From RGIG4079 sp045646905 (GTDB lineage: Bacteria > Bacteroidota > Bacteroidia > Bacteroidales > Muribaculaceae), in NCBI GenBank assembly GCA_045646905.1, contig JAZRLP010000007.1, forward strand, positions 1 to 64,000: a stretch of 64,000 bases of DNA. The letters run 5' to 3'. Made by a program: the position numbers and the translations under genes. The notes under the pieces were generated by a model. The model ran no database searches. It was not told where the DNA came from and worked only from the letters and a program-made list of their open reading frames with translations. Below, piece by piece: positions 25,009 through 33,419 of the stretch (its first letter is position 1; every line of letters begins with the position of its first letter).

Positions 25009-25079
25009 CAAATAAATTGAGATATAACGAATTTTTTTGCAAGCCTTGCAGAAAATAAATGTTCCCGATTTAATTGTGA

Positions 25080-25087
25080 TATATTTG
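25080..25087 (+). promoter_or_regulatory. Promoter -7 element for the small-protein operon
   Basis: TATATTTG lies 22 bases before the first small ORF at 25110. Transcription would begin near 25093. Confidence 0.6.
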
Positions 25088-25109
25088 CAAGGCAAAAAAA
25101 GATGAAATT

Positions 25110-25190
25110 ATGTTATCAATACTTTTATTAGCAGGAATTTTTTATTTAATAATTAAATTAATCACAGCTGGTTATGGAAGAAAAAAATGA
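25110..25190 (+). CDS. 26-residue membrane peptide
   Basis: The ORF encodes MLSILLLAGIFYLIIKLITA followed by GYGRKK: one hydrophobic helix with a basic cytosolic-type end. It stands directly behind a TAnnTTTG promoter and overlaps the next small ORF by 17 bases, which suggests coupled translation. The function is unknown. It could be a small regulator or toxin-like peptide; both are guesses. Confidence 0.55.
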   Translation: MLSILLLAGIFYLIIKLITAGYGRKK

Positions 25191-25308
25191 AAAACAAGAG
25201 AAGAAAGAAAAAGCACCATGGATAGTGCGCAACGCATGGTGGGTTGCAATGTTCTTAGCAGTTTGGTTTATTAGAATGTGCAGCGAATATTCAATAAGAG
25301 GATATTAA
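25174..25308 (+). CDS. 44-residue small membrane protein
   Basis: The ORF starts inside the previous one (ATG at 25174) and encodes a Glu/Lys-rich first third (MEEKNEKQEKKEKAPW) and one membrane segment (WWVAMFLAVWFI), ending RMCSEYSIRGY. The stop is 7 bases before the start of the secreted protein gene, so three genes form a compact operon. Function unknown. Confidence 0.6.
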   Translation: MEEKNEKQEKKEKAPWIVRNAWWVAMFLAVWFIRMCSEYSIRGY

Positions 25309-25315
25309 GAAAGTT

Positions 25316-25750
25316 ATGAAACGATTATTGTGTGCGTTATTTGTTGGCGTTTGGTCAGTGGTACAAATGTTTGCTGCTGAACCGAGTAATAATCTTAACA
25401 AAACTCTTGCTCAAATACAACGGGAATTCCCAGATTGTATTTATTGGTGCGACTCGGGTAGGGGAAAATATTATAAAACGATAGGAGAGGGTTTCCCTAT
25501 AATGTTTGAAATACAAAAAGGGAAGGTTATATCGGAATTTATGCTGATTGAGGGAAGTGGTTCATTTCCCAAAGATTGGTTTGTTGCCACTGTTAACGCA
25601 TTCTCAAAAACGGAATATACCTCTGTGTTGCCGTCGGATGGAACATTCTACTCGTTCTCGTATTCTTATTTTACGATTAACATTCGTTATGACTCGTTAG
25701 GAAACAGTGCGTCAATATCCTACGAATTAATGCCATATTTAATAGATTAA
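25316..25750 (+). CDS. Secreted protein of unknown function
   Basis: The 144-residue precursor has a signal peptide (MKRLLCALFVGVWSVVQMFAAEP, cleavage likely after the AA near residue 21). The mature part has two early cysteines (CIYWC) and beta-rich content with many aromatic residues. No family is recognised. It closes the small-protein operon that starts at 25110 and lies next to a copy of the palindromic repeat. A periplasmic location is expected. Confidence 0.7.
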   Translation: MKRLLCALFVGVWSVVQMFAAEPSNNLNKTLAQIQREFPDCIYWCDSGRGKYYKTIGEGFPIMFEIQKGKVISEFMLIEGSGSFPKDWFVATVNAFSKTEYTSVLPSDGTFYSFSYSYFTINIRYDSLGNSASISYELMPYLID

Positions 25751-25786
25751 GTAGCTGATTACCATTGTTCAGAGACTATGATTTTA

Positions 25787-25807
25787 CTGATTTTTGTAAA
25801 AAGTCAG
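25787..25807. repeat. Isolated copy of the 21-base palindrome
   Basis: Identical to the first palindrome of the tandem array at 23391-23411, including both arms. Together the copies flank the membrane protein gene and the small-protein operon, which suggests a dispersed repeat family. Confidence 0.75.
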
Positions 25808-25845
25808 ATATAGTGTTCTCAGTTCGCCACTCTCAATTTTCAACT

Positions 25846-26886
25846 CTATTCGTAGTCGCCGCGGGTGGGGTTGATGTGGTAGCCTATTGTAGCGAGTTGT
25901 TGAGAGAGGTCGCTGAGGGTTGTGGTGATGTCGTTTTGCGAGTGATCTTTGCCAGGATAAATTTCATATTTGGTGCGTTGGGCAAAGGGCGTGATGTTGG
26001 GCATCACTACATTGGCGCCAGAGAGAATTCCGTCGATATATCCACTTGGTGAGAGCGAGGCCAACGCTGTTGTGGCTGGAATCAGTGCGTGAGGGTGCAT
26101 AAGTCGGGCAATGGCAATGATGATGTAGGTGAGTCGCAAATCTCCTGCCGATTGTGTGCCAAAAGGTGTATTGGGGTGGGGTATGAAAGTGCCAATTCCT
26201 ATCATTTGAGGTTGTAACTGTTTCATTAACAGTAAATCGTCGATGAGATGTTCTATCGTTTGCCCAGGTGCGCCTATCATCATTCCCATGCCTGTTTGGT
26301 ATCCGATTTTGATGAGTGATTTGATGCAGTCGATGCGATTGGCTTGCGACATCTCGGTGGGGTGTATGTGATTGTAGAGGTCGCGATTGGCCGCCTCGTG
26401 GCGTAGCAGATAGCGCGAAGCCCCTGCTTCAAAGAAGCGTTGATATGACTCGGTTGCTCGTTCGCCAAACGAGAGTGTAATTGCAGCCTCGGGGCATTCA
26501 ATTCGTAATTGTGATATGAGTTTGATCAATCGGTCGTCGGTAAATGCTGCATCTTCACCACCTTGGAAGACAAAGGTGCGTAGCCCGGCATTATAACCAT
26601 TTTTGCAACAAGCGAGTATCTCCTCGTCCGATAGACGATAGCGCGAGGCGTTTAGGTTGTCGCGACGCAATCCACAATAGTAGCAATTGTTGCGGCAGTA
26701 ACTGCTTATCTCTATGAGTCCACGCATATAAATGCCAAACCCAAATTGCTCGCGAGCAATTTGGGCGGCTTTATCTCGTAATAGATTGAATGAATTATCG
26801 CATTTGAGGCAAGAGGTGATTAGTTGATAAAACTCCTCAACCTCAAGGTGCTGCGTTGCGAATAATTTTTCAATCAAAGTAGTCAC
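25846..26886 (-). CDS. hydE: [FeFe] hydrogenase maturase HydE (radical SAM)
   Basis: The 346-residue protein has the radical SAM motif in SYCRNNCYYCGLRRDN and the HydE-typical FQGGEDAAF and GMGMMIGAPGQT stretches. HydE acts with HydG to build the dithiolate-bridged two-iron subcluster. Translation appears to start at GTG (26884-26886). It lies 23 bases after the hydrogenase gene and is surely in its operon. HydG and HydF, often the next genes, are instead 6.4 kb further on, beyond an AT-rich island. Confidence 0.93.
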   Translation of the reverse strand: MTTLIEKLFATQHLEVEEFYQLITSCLKCDNSFNLLRDKAAQIAREQFGFGIYMRGLIEISSYCRNNCYYCGLRRDNLNASRYRLSDEEILACCKNGYNAGLRTFVFQGGEDAAFTDDRLIKLISQLRIECPEAAITLSFGERATESYQRFFEAGASRYLLRHEAANRDLYNHIHPTEMSQANRIDCIKSLIKIGYQTGMGMMIGAPGQTIEHLIDDLLLMKQLQPQMIGIGTFIPHPNTPFGTQSAGDLRLTYIIIAIARLMHPHALIPATTALASLSPSGYIDGILSGANVVMPNITPFAQRTKYEIYPGKDHSQNDITTTLSDLSQQLATIGYHINPTRGDYE

Positions 26887-26909
26887 AATTTATAAATCAA
26901 AATGCACAA

Positions 26910-28373
26910 TTAATTTTCTTCTTTGTGCATTGGTTCGCGACTCTTGAGCGCGTCGTTGAAAAGTTTGCGTCCCGAATCGTAGGCAGTGTGAAGACTTGGT
27001 CCTGATATACAACCACCTTCGCAAGCCATAACCTCAAGGAATTGAGCGGGCGATTTGCCCGATTTTCCGTAGGCTTTCAATAGGGCAACGGTCTTTTTGT
27101 CGAGGTTTGAGATTTGTTGGTGAGTGAATGTGAAAGCGCCATTAACATGAGCGGCAACTGCAGCTGTTACCCCACCATTTTGAGCAAATCCGTGAGCCTC
27201 GCGAGCCACTTTGATAGGAAGACGGAATATTTTGTCCTCGTCGAGCAATATATCCATTCCTTCAAAAATTGATTGCAGTTCTTCGAAGGTCATCACATAG
27301 TCAACCATGTCGTCTTTGCGTGCCTCTTTGCGTTTGGCGATACATGGACCAATGAACACCACTTTTGCATCGGGGTATTGCTCACGCACAATTTGTGCAG
27401 TGTAATACATGGGTGAACGAGTGCTTGAGATATATTGTTTGAGTTCGGGAGCATGTTTTTCGGCCATTTCAATGTATGACGGACAGCACGATGTAGTCAT
27501 AAATGGTTGACCTTCTTCGAGTTTTTCTTTTAACTCTTCACTCTCTTTTTCGGTAGTAATCACAGCCCCACGAGCCACCTCAATGACATCGGCAAAGCCT
27601 ATTTCTTTAATAGAATTGTAGATAAACTCGGCTGGAGCTTTATATTGCGAAAGGATTGCAGGTGCCACCATCGCAATCACTTTTTCGCCGCGTTTGATGC
27701 TTTGAAGAATGTCGAACACATGCGAAATTTCAAAGATTGCACCAAATGGGCAGCTGTTGATACATTTGCCACAATAGATACATTTTGATTCGTCGATATG
27801 CTCTACGCCAAATTCATCTTTGCTGATAGCTCCTACTGGGCACGCTTCTTCGCAAGGAATGGGGATGTGTACGATAGCATGATAGGGACAACTGTTGAAA
27901 CATTTACCACAGCTTATACATTTCTTTTGGTTGATGCGTCCTTGGCTTGTTTCAGAGTCAAACTCAATAGCATCTTTGGGGCAGTTGAGCGAACAAGCGC
28001 GAGCCACGCAACCACGACAAAGGTTGGTGATTTGATAGTTGGTGCGCACGCATGATGAACAAGCTTCATCGACCACGCACATTATGTTTTCGCGAGTTGT
28101 TTCGCGATTGAGCGCTCGACGAGCATATTCCGACAATGGGGTTAATTCGTCATCTTCATCGCTCATGTCAAATCCCATCAATGGGAGCGACTTATATTTC
28201 CACACCGCACGCTCCTTGTGCACGCAGCAGCGGCCAAGAGTGTGCGACTTGCGAGGACTTAATTCGATAGGTAAACGGTCGATTTTCTCAACCAACTCAT
28301 TTTCATTCCATAATTTGATGAGGCGAGTCAATAATCGTTGACGCACAATCATCACATTGTTACGTATAGCCAT
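26910..28373 (-). CDS. hydA: Monomeric [FeFe] hydrogenase with multiple 4Fe-4S clusters
   Basis: The N-terminal 210 residues carry several cluster sites (CRGCVARACSLNCP, CISCGKCFNSCP, CIYCGKCINSCP). The H-cluster domain follows with TTSCCPSY (motif L1), FIGPCIAKRKEA (L2) and VMACEGGCISGPS (L3). The L1 and L3 variants resemble the ancestral group B type more than the classic group A enzymes. It would oxidise or produce hydrogen with ferredoxin-type partners during fermentation. At 487 residues it is complete. HydE follows in the same operon. Confidence 0.92.
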   Translation of the reverse strand: MAIRNNVMIVRQRLLTRLIKLWNENELVEKIDRLPIELSPRKSHTLGRCCVHKERAVWKYKSLPLMGFDMSDEDDELTPLSEYARRALNRETTRENIMCVVDEACSSCVRTNYQITNLCRGCVARACSLNCPKDAIEFDSETSQGRINQKKCISCGKCFNSCPYHAIVHIPIPCEEACPVGAISKDEFGVEHIDESKCIYCGKCINSCPFGAIFEISHVFDILQSIKRGEKVIAMVAPAILSQYKAPAEFIYNSIKEIGFADVIEVARGAVITTEKESEELKEKLEEGQPFMTTSCCPSYIEMAEKHAPELKQYISSTRSPMYYTAQIVREQYPDAKVVFIGPCIAKRKEARKDDMVDYVMTFEELQSIFEGMDILLDEDKIFRLPIKVAREAHGFAQNGGVTAAVAAHVNGAFTFTHQQISNLDKKTVALLKAYGKSGKSPAQFLEVMACEGGCISGPSLHTAYDSGRKLFNDALKSREPMHKEEN

Positions 28374-28389
28374 AGATTGGTAAATTATT

Positions 28390-28410
28390 CTGCAAAATTA
28401 GTGCTTTTTG
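28390..28410 (-). promoter_or_regulatory. hydA promoter block
   Basis: The -7 element TAATTTTG (28400 to 28393) lies in a 21-base block with one mismatch to the block upstream of hydG (19490-19510). The ATG of hydA is 20 bases downstream. Confidence 0.7.
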
Positions 28411-28708
28411 CGCTAATATGAGGAATGTTTGTGCTACTATTTAAATAAAGATGGGTATTTAATGCGATTGTTGAAACAAATACAATGTAAAATCTAAAAA
28501 TGTCAGTTTATAAATTGAAGAGAATGTAGGAGTTGATGATGTGTTTTTATCAATTCCTTTCTTTTTGAGTTGGAACAAACTATTTTGAAAAAAGTAAATG
28601 ATATAATTTATTGAAATACAATATGATGGTTGGATGTGACAGTTTGTCATTTCCCTAAAAAGAGCGTTTTTTGGTTTTTCTATTGTTCGAAATGGAAATG
28701 ATATTTGT
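28411..28708. other. Intergenic stretch, no gene seen
   Basis: AT-rich sequence between the hydrogenase operon and the AlbA_2/HATPase gene. No reading frame with coding character, and no clear repeat. Short T runs may end the leftward transcript of the next operon. Confidence 0.5.
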
Positions 28709-30349
28709 CTATTTTTGAACTAGACGATATTGTACCCATCTGTTAGCCCCAACTTCTTCTACAATATTATCTTTAACTAAAGATTTTATTTGAGATAAAA
28801 TTTTCTTATAAGGAATTTCTTTTCCAATTCTTAGATGAATATCTTTTAATGGTGCACAAAGGTATATTTTTAAATCTTCAATGATTAACTCTTTAATACG
28901 ATAGCTTTCAATTCTTTTTAATGAAGTTTTTCCTTTGTAATCGCTTTGTTTTAATATAGGTGAGCTAATTCTATATTCCTTTGCTCTGTGAGTACCAACA
29001 GGATGAACTATGCAATTTTCTAATAATGGATTTAACCAAGGAGAAAGCTCTTCTCTATTTTTAAGGTTTAATATTTGTATTAGGTTAGTGGCAGAAATGC
29101 TTTCATGCTGAGCGATTAATCCTAAACATATAATTTGTTTTTGCTTTAAATTTGCAATTTGTAGAGCCTCTCGAATTACTTTAATTGCTTCCTTGCTAAT
29201 AATGCGACGCTCAATAATAGCTGTGACAGAATCACTCGTTTCTAATACTTTTGGAACCTGTTTGCCGTTAGAAAGTTGTATCTCGTATATTTTGTCATAA
29301 CCAGAGCCTTCGCGTTCCATGAGTTTTAATGCATAACATAAATTAGCGAAATGTTCATTCCGTTTAATAGTTTTGTGTAGGATATTTTCAGGAGTAACTC
29401 CTAAAGGAAGTGTTCCAGGATTTGTTATTTCAATTCGATTCGGGTATATGTTAATAAAAATGTCACCTCTCATAGTATATGGACGATGAACTAATGCATT
29501 GCATACAAGCTCGCGAATAACATCTTTGTCATAAGCAGGAATCTCTCTCCTAAATAATCCATCGCTAATCTCATTTGATTCCTTCCAATCGGGGATTTTA
29601 TTCCATATGTCTTCAATAATTTCATCTGGACTCATTGTAAAATCATCCCACAAATATTTTTGGATTTTTTCTCCATTTTCATCGTATTTGATGCATTGTA
29701 CTATTGGTGCATTCATTAAGCGTCCTCTTTGTGATTGGGTACCAATAAATAAAACACCTAGATTTGTCATTTTGTCAGATTCTTCTTCTGTAAGAAAATA
29801 ATGGTTAAGTAATTCTTTGGTTTCTTTTTGTTTGAGAAATTGACTAACTCGTTCAGATGAGTTTAGATTGTTGATTAACAATTGTATTTTATTGGGGTCG
29901 GCATCCTTCCATGACCATTTAGTCGGTTGGTCCTCCCATCGAAAATAATTTTTTTCGGCGGTTAATCGAGTAATATCATCACCAGTTATGGGTTTGCTAT
30001 TATCAGATATGCGTAAGAAATATTTGCCTGAAGAAGTTGACGCAACAGAATGTCCTCTAGATATGTTAAGGCGTATATATTGCGCTCCATTTTGGTGGGT
30101 GTATATTTCCGCATATGCTGTGACATTAATGGATTTCTCGTTAATTTTATTTACTAGAATTGTCGGTAAGGATTCATCAATTGTTTGACCCAAAGGAGGT
30201 TCTTCGGAATCGTCTTCAATCCCATAATCAATGATGCCTCCTTGAGCATTGCTAAAAGCAATGCAATCCTTTACAACTTCATTCCAATCTGGATTTTTGC
30301 CAGTAATCTCACGAATGGATTTTTTGTCATATAAGCTGTTTTCTTTCAT
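28709..30349 (-). CDS. AlbA_2 (Schlafen-like) and HATPase domain protein
   Basis: The 546-residue protein starts with an AlbA_2/Schlafen-like domain (FSNAQGGIIDYGIEDD, about residues 32-47, YFLRISDNSKPI later) and has an HATPase_c_4-type region at about residues 270-365 (NALVHRPYTMRGDIFINIYPNRIEITNPG, then EREGSGYDKIYE). The rest looks like two winged-helix units. This is the COG2865 architecture, often labelled RecG-like regulator, with members near defence genes. It follows the coiled-coil gene by one base, so the two are translationally coupled and probably act together. Confidence 0.8.
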   Translation of the reverse strand: MKENSLYDKKSIREITGKNPDWNEVVKDCIAFSNAQGGIIDYGIEDDSEEPPLGQTIDESLPTILVNKINEKSINVTAYAEIYTHQNGAQYIRLNISRGHSVASTSSGKYFLRISDNSKPITGDDITRLTAEKNYFRWEDQPTKWSWKDADPNKIQLLINNLNSSERVSQFLKQKETKELLNHYFLTEEESDKMTNLGVLFIGTQSQRGRLMNAPIVQCIKYDENGEKIQKYLWDDFTMSPDEIIEDIWNKIPDWKESNEISDGLFRREIPAYDKDVIRELVCNALVHRPYTMRGDIFINIYPNRIEITNPGTLPLGVTPENILHKTIKRNEHFANLCYALKLMEREGSGYDKIYEIQLSNGKQVPKVLETSDSVTAIIERRIISKEAIKVIREALQIANLKQKQIICLGLIAQHESISATNLIQILNLKNREELSPWLNPLLENCIVHPVGTHRAKEYRISSPILKQSDYKGKTSLKRIESYRIKELIIEDLKIYLCAPLKDIHLRIGKEIPYKKILSQIKSLVKDNIVEEVGANRWVQYRLVQK

Positions 30350-30350
30350 T

Positions 30351-30989
30351 TTATATGATTTCTACTTGTATTTTTATGCCAAAAGAATTTGCAATATATT
30401 CAATGTCTTGTTTTTTTGATGATGTATCAGTGTTAGTCATTAAGAACCATCCATTTCCTAAGGGCTTTTGTCGGTGTTTGTATTTGTTATCCAATGTATT
30501 AGATATTAAAGGAACTTTGCATCGTATTATGCCGAGAGAACGAACTCGTTCTACGCCAACCTCTTTAATGAAATGATAAAAAGAACTGACAGCAGTTGGT
30601 TCTTGTATAATTTTCCCATTCTCGAAAATGATTCTTAATCGAGTAGCTGGAGCGATATTGCTTTTGTGATTTATTCTTCCTACATTTCTATGGGTTACTT
30701 GAGGATCTGGGATAATTTCCTTTGCGTCCGTTATGGTTGCAGTAAAATTGCGTTTGCGAGAAAGATGGACACTTGTAGGCTCCCCTGGAACATAATCAAC
30801 AACAATAACTAGTTCTCTCTGTACTTGTTTTAATACGGGAGCGATTGATTCTGTGACAATAGGAAGAATTTCTTTTTTAATGATGTTTTCTTCTAATTCG
30901 TTTATTTGTTTTTCAAGGTCTTCATTTAATGATAGTCCTTCTTTTCGCAATGTTTCCATTGCTTTATATAAATCATTTAATCTAGACAT
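30351..30989 (-). CDS. Coiled-coil partner of the AlbA_2/HATPase protein
   Basis: The 212-residue product begins with a heptad-rich helix (about residues 1-60, LNEDLEKQINELEENIIKKE), followed by a mixed alpha/beta domain ending in GNGWFLMTNTDTSSKKQDIEYIA. No family is recognised. It is the first gene of a two-gene operon with a perfect promoter upstream. The pair is AT-rich compared with flanking core genes and is a candidate defence or stress module; this is inference only. Confidence 0.7.
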   Translation of the reverse strand: MSRLNDLYKAMETLRKEGLSLNEDLEKQINELEENIIKKEILPIVTESIAPVLKQVQRELVIVVDYVPGEPTSVHLSRKRNFTATITDAKEIIPDPQVTHRNVGRINHKSNIAPATRLRIIFENGKIIQEPTAVSSFYHFIKEVGVERVRSLGIIRCKVPLISNTLDNKYKHRQKPLGNGWFLMTNTDTSSKKQDIEYIANSFGIKIQVEII

Positions 30990-31015
30990 ATAACTATATT
31001 GTAGTATTTATTATG

Positions 31016-31046
31016 CAAATATATCATAATTCTATGATTTTTCAAA
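31016..31046 (-). promoter_or_regulatory. Consensus promoter of the coiled-coil/AlbA_2 operon
   Basis: On the minus strand TTTG (31046 to 31043), 19 bases, then TATATTTG (31023 to 31016). The match to the Bacteroidota consensus is complete. Confidence 0.75.
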
Positions 31047-31074
31047 GAATTATAAATAAATCATTACTTTTAGT

Positions 31075-31082
31075 TATCTTTG
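31075..31082 (+). promoter_or_regulatory. Promoter -7 element of the patatin-like gene
   Basis: TATCTTTG ends 18 bases before the ATG at 31101. It supports the choice of that start over the TTG at 31080, which would lie inside the promoter. Confidence 0.65.
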
Positions 31083-31100
31083 CCTATTACAAAGAATGAT

Positions 31101-31955
31101 ATGGCTGAAAATATTGTGACATTGACCGAGCGTTCGGGTCTTGTGCTTGAGGGTGGAGGCATGCGTGGCGTGTTTACCTGTGGCGTGCTCGATAATTTTA
31201 TGGATCGAGGCATACGTTTTCCTTATGCAATAGGTGTGAGCGCTGGGGCTTGCAATGGTCTTTCTTATATGTCGCGTCAACGAGGTCGTGCCAAATATAG
31301 CAACATTGATTTGCTCGAAAAATATCGTTATATTGGGTTTAAACATTTGTTGACCAAACGCAATATCATGGATTTTGAGCTGCTTTTTGAAACCTTCCCC
31401 AACGAGATTATTCCATATGATTATGAGGGGTATGAGCAATGCCCCGAACGATATGAAATGGTGACAACAAGTTGCGAAACCGGGGAGGCATGTTACTTTG
31501 AGGAGAAGCAGTCGCCCGCTCGAATAATTGATATTGTGAGAGCATCAAGCAGTTTGCCATTTGTGTGTCCCATTGCCTATGTTGATGGTAGTCCGATGCT
31601 CGATGGAGGCATTGCCGATTCCATTCCGTTGCTCCGTGCTCGCGAATTGGGTTATGACAACAATGTGGTGGTGGTGACTCGCAATCGAGGTTATCGTAAA
31701 GCCGCCAAACCAGCATTTGTGCCTCCATTTATGTATCGCAAATATCCTCATTTGCGTGAAGCGATTCGTAACCGCAGTTTTTTGTATAATGAACAACTCG
31801 AGTTATTGGAACGACTTGAAGATGCTGGGGAGTTGACTGTGATACGCCCTCAGCGTCCTATTGTAGTAGATCGCATGGAGCGCGACATTTCAAAACTTAT
31901 AGACTTATATGATGAGGGGTATGAAATGGCTTCAAAGTTGAAATTTGAAAAGTAG
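31101..31955 (+). CDS. Patatin-like phospholipase (RssA/YjjU type)
   Basis: The 284-residue protein has the patatin catalytic features: the oxyanion-hole GGGMRG (about residue 17-22), the nucleophile Ser in GVSAG and the Asp in DGGI. Such enzymes hydrolyse acyl esters of lipids. No signal peptide or transmembrane segment is present, so it should be cytosolic or peripheral. It opens a run of plus-strand genes with short gaps (TIGR04076-like, flavin reductase). It is adjacent to a possible defence operon, but this clade is common in housekeeping context. Confidence 0.88.
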   Translation: MAENIVTLTERSGLVLEGGGMRGVFTCGVLDNFMDRGIRFPYAIGVSAGACNGLSYMSRQRGRAKYSNIDLLEKYRYIGFKHLLTKRNIMDFELLFETFPNEIIPYDYEGYEQCPERYEMVTTSCETGEACYFEEKQSPARIIDIVRASSSLPFVCPIAYVDGSPMLDGGIADSIPLLRARELGYDNNVVVVTRNRGYRKAAKPAFVPPFMYRKYPHLREAIRNRSFLYNEQLELLERLEDAGELTVIRPQRPIVVDRMERDISKLIDLYDEGYEMASKLKFEK

Positions 31956-31966
31956 AAACAAAATTA

Positions 31967-32278
31967 ATGTCTATGAAAAAAGTTAAGATTACAGCAATTC
32001 GCAAAGTGACCTATGAAGATTTAATTGAAAAGTATGAACAATCAAAAGACTTTGCATGTAAAATAACCGAAGGTCAGGTGTGGATTTCGGAAAAAGGAGA
32101 GAAACCTGTGGGTATGTGCGATATGGCATGGGAGACAATGGAATTATATGTGAGAACGCTCGCACGAGGAGGGGGCGAATTTTATGAAGATTGGATGCTC
32201 AACCCCTATTCGGCAATGATATCATGCCCCGATGGATTTCGCCCTGTGAGTTTTTATATCGAAACGATTGAAGAATAA
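31967..32278 (+). CDS. TIGR04076-family protein
   Basis: A 103-residue protein with the conserved pattern of the TIGR04076 family: ITAIRKVTYEDLIEKYEQ near the start, GQVWISEKGEKPVGMCDMAW in the middle and SCPDGFRPVSFYIETIE at the end. Function of the family is unknown; members occur in anaerobes near redox enzymes. Here it lies between a patatin-like hydrolase and a flavin reductase-like gene with gaps of 11 and 19 bases, so an operon is likely. Confidence 0.8.
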   Translation: MSMKKVKITAIRKVTYEDLIEKYEQSKDFACKITEGQVWISEKGEKPVGMCDMAWETMELYVRTLARGGGEFYEDWMLNPYSAMISCPDGFRPVSFYIETIEE

Positions 32279-32297
32279 TTAAAATTTAAACGATACC

Positions 32298-32858
32298 ATG
32301 AGAAAGAATTTTGGAGTAAAGACTTGGCTTTATCCCATGCCCGTGTTTATCGTGGCAGCCTATGATGAAAATGGCGTGCCCAACGCAATGAATGCAGCAT
32401 GGGGCGGTGTCTATACCGACGACATGATATGTGTGTGCCTATCGGAAGGACACAAAACCACTAAAAACATTCTTGCCACACGAGCATTTACGGTGAGCAT
32501 GGCTACGGCAGATAAAGTCGCCGAGTGTGACTATGTAGGAATAGTGTCGGGCAACAAAGAACCCGATAAATTTGCCAAGGCCGGTTTTACTGCGACAAAG
32601 TCAGAGTTTGTCAATGCACCTATAATTGACCAATTGCCCATGACATTGGAGTGTGAACTCGTGTCGTATGACGAGGAAACTTGCCATATGGTCGGAAAGA
32701 TTGTCAATGTGTCGGCCGACGAGCGAATACTCACTCCCGACGGCAAAATTGACATCACACTACTACAACCAATCATCTATGACACAATCAACAAAGACTA
32801 CCTCGCCATTGGCCCCAAAGTAGGCAACGCCTTCGCCGACGGCAAAAAAATGAAATAA
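32298..32858 (+). CDS. Flavin reductase-like protein (FMN-binding split barrel)
   Basis: The 186-residue protein matches the flavin reductase-like fold: MPVFIVAAYDENGVPNAMNAAW near the start, then SEGHKTTKNILATRAFTVSMA, and CHMVGKIVNVSADE late in the chain. These proteins bind FMN and act as NAD(P)H:flavin reductases or as flavin carriers in anaerobes. The C-terminal GPKVGNAFADGKKMK is common in Bacteroidota members. It is the last gene of a short operon that starts at 31101. Confidence 0.88.
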   Translation: MRKNFGVKTWLYPMPVFIVAAYDENGVPNAMNAAWGGVYTDDMICVCLSEGHKTTKNILATRAFTVSMATADKVAECDYVGIVSGNKEPDKFAKAGFTATKSEFVNAPIIDQLPMTLECELVSYDEETCHMVGKIVNVSADERILTPDGKIDITLLQPIIYDTINKDYLAIGPKVGNAFADGKKMK

Positions 32859-32880
32859 TAATTATTAAAAACAAATACTT

Positions 32881-33264
32881 ATGAAGAAGAATTTATTTAT
32901 TGCGATTTTGCTATGTGTTTTGACATTGTCTATTACAGCATGTCAATCAAAGGAAGACAAGGTGTTGAGCGACCTTGAAAGTGTTTATAATCGTCTTAAT
33001 GATAGTGAGAATTTCACTGATGCTGATTGGACTGAATTGCTGACTGAATATGAGGTGATTCATGAAGAGGCTCAAACGTGTGATTTCTCTTACGAGCAAA
33101 AGAAGGAATTAGGACGCATTGAAGGCAAAATCTTGTCAAAGATAACCGAGCGAAAATCAGAAGAATTAGGCTCTGAAATTGGTGATCTTATTAATAGCGG
33201 CGGCGCCATAATAGGAGGGTTCCTTGAAGGATTACAAGAAGAACTCGAAAAGGAAACTGAATAA
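32881..33264 (+). CDS. Small lipoprotein, unknown function
   Basis: The 127-residue precursor has a lipoprotein signal with lipobox LSITAC (Cys at residue 21), so it is attached to a membrane, in Bacteroidota often at the outer membrane. The mature part is helical and acidic; a glycine-rich patch (SGGAIIGGF) lies near the C-terminus. No family is recognised. A strong terminator follows. Confidence 0.8.
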   Translation: MKKNLFIAILLCVLTLSITACQSKEDKVLSDLESVYNRLNDSENFTDADWTELLTEYEVIHEEAQTCDFSYEQKKELGRIEGKILSKITERKSEELGSEIGDLINSGGAIIGGFLEGLQEELEKETE

Positions 33265-33285
33265 CAACAAAAAATATTATATTCA

Positions 33286-33321
33286 CTCCGCAAGTGTCAA
33301 AGTGCATTTGCGGAGTTTTTT
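33286..33321 (+). terminator. Rho-independent terminator after the lipoprotein gene
   Basis: An 8-bp stem (CTCCGCAA 33286-33293 with TTGCGGAG 33308-33315) and a six-T run. Confidence 0.85.
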
Positions 33322-33336
33322 GTTCTTTTTATTGAT

Positions 33337-33419
33337 AAACGATAAAAAATATTAAAATTCGGGTAAAATTTATCGTTTTTCAATAAATTGATTATATATT
33401 TGCATATCGAATTTCGATA
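33337..33419 (+). promoter_or_regulatory. Promoter with TATCG operator array for the DUF2975/XRE operon
   Basis: The -7 element TATATTTG is at 33395-33402. A palindrome TATCGA-ATT-TCGATA (33405-33419) lies just downstream, at the start of transcription. Upstream, AAACGATAAA (33337-33346) and TTTATCGTTT (33369-33378) form a 10-base inverted repeat with the same TATCG core. The small XRE protein of the operon is the natural candidate to bind here and repress its own promoter. Confidence 0.65.

Noticed and set aside
31080..31100. TTG start for the patatin-like protein
   Set aside because: It lies within the -7 promoter element; the ATG at 31101 is correctly spaced.
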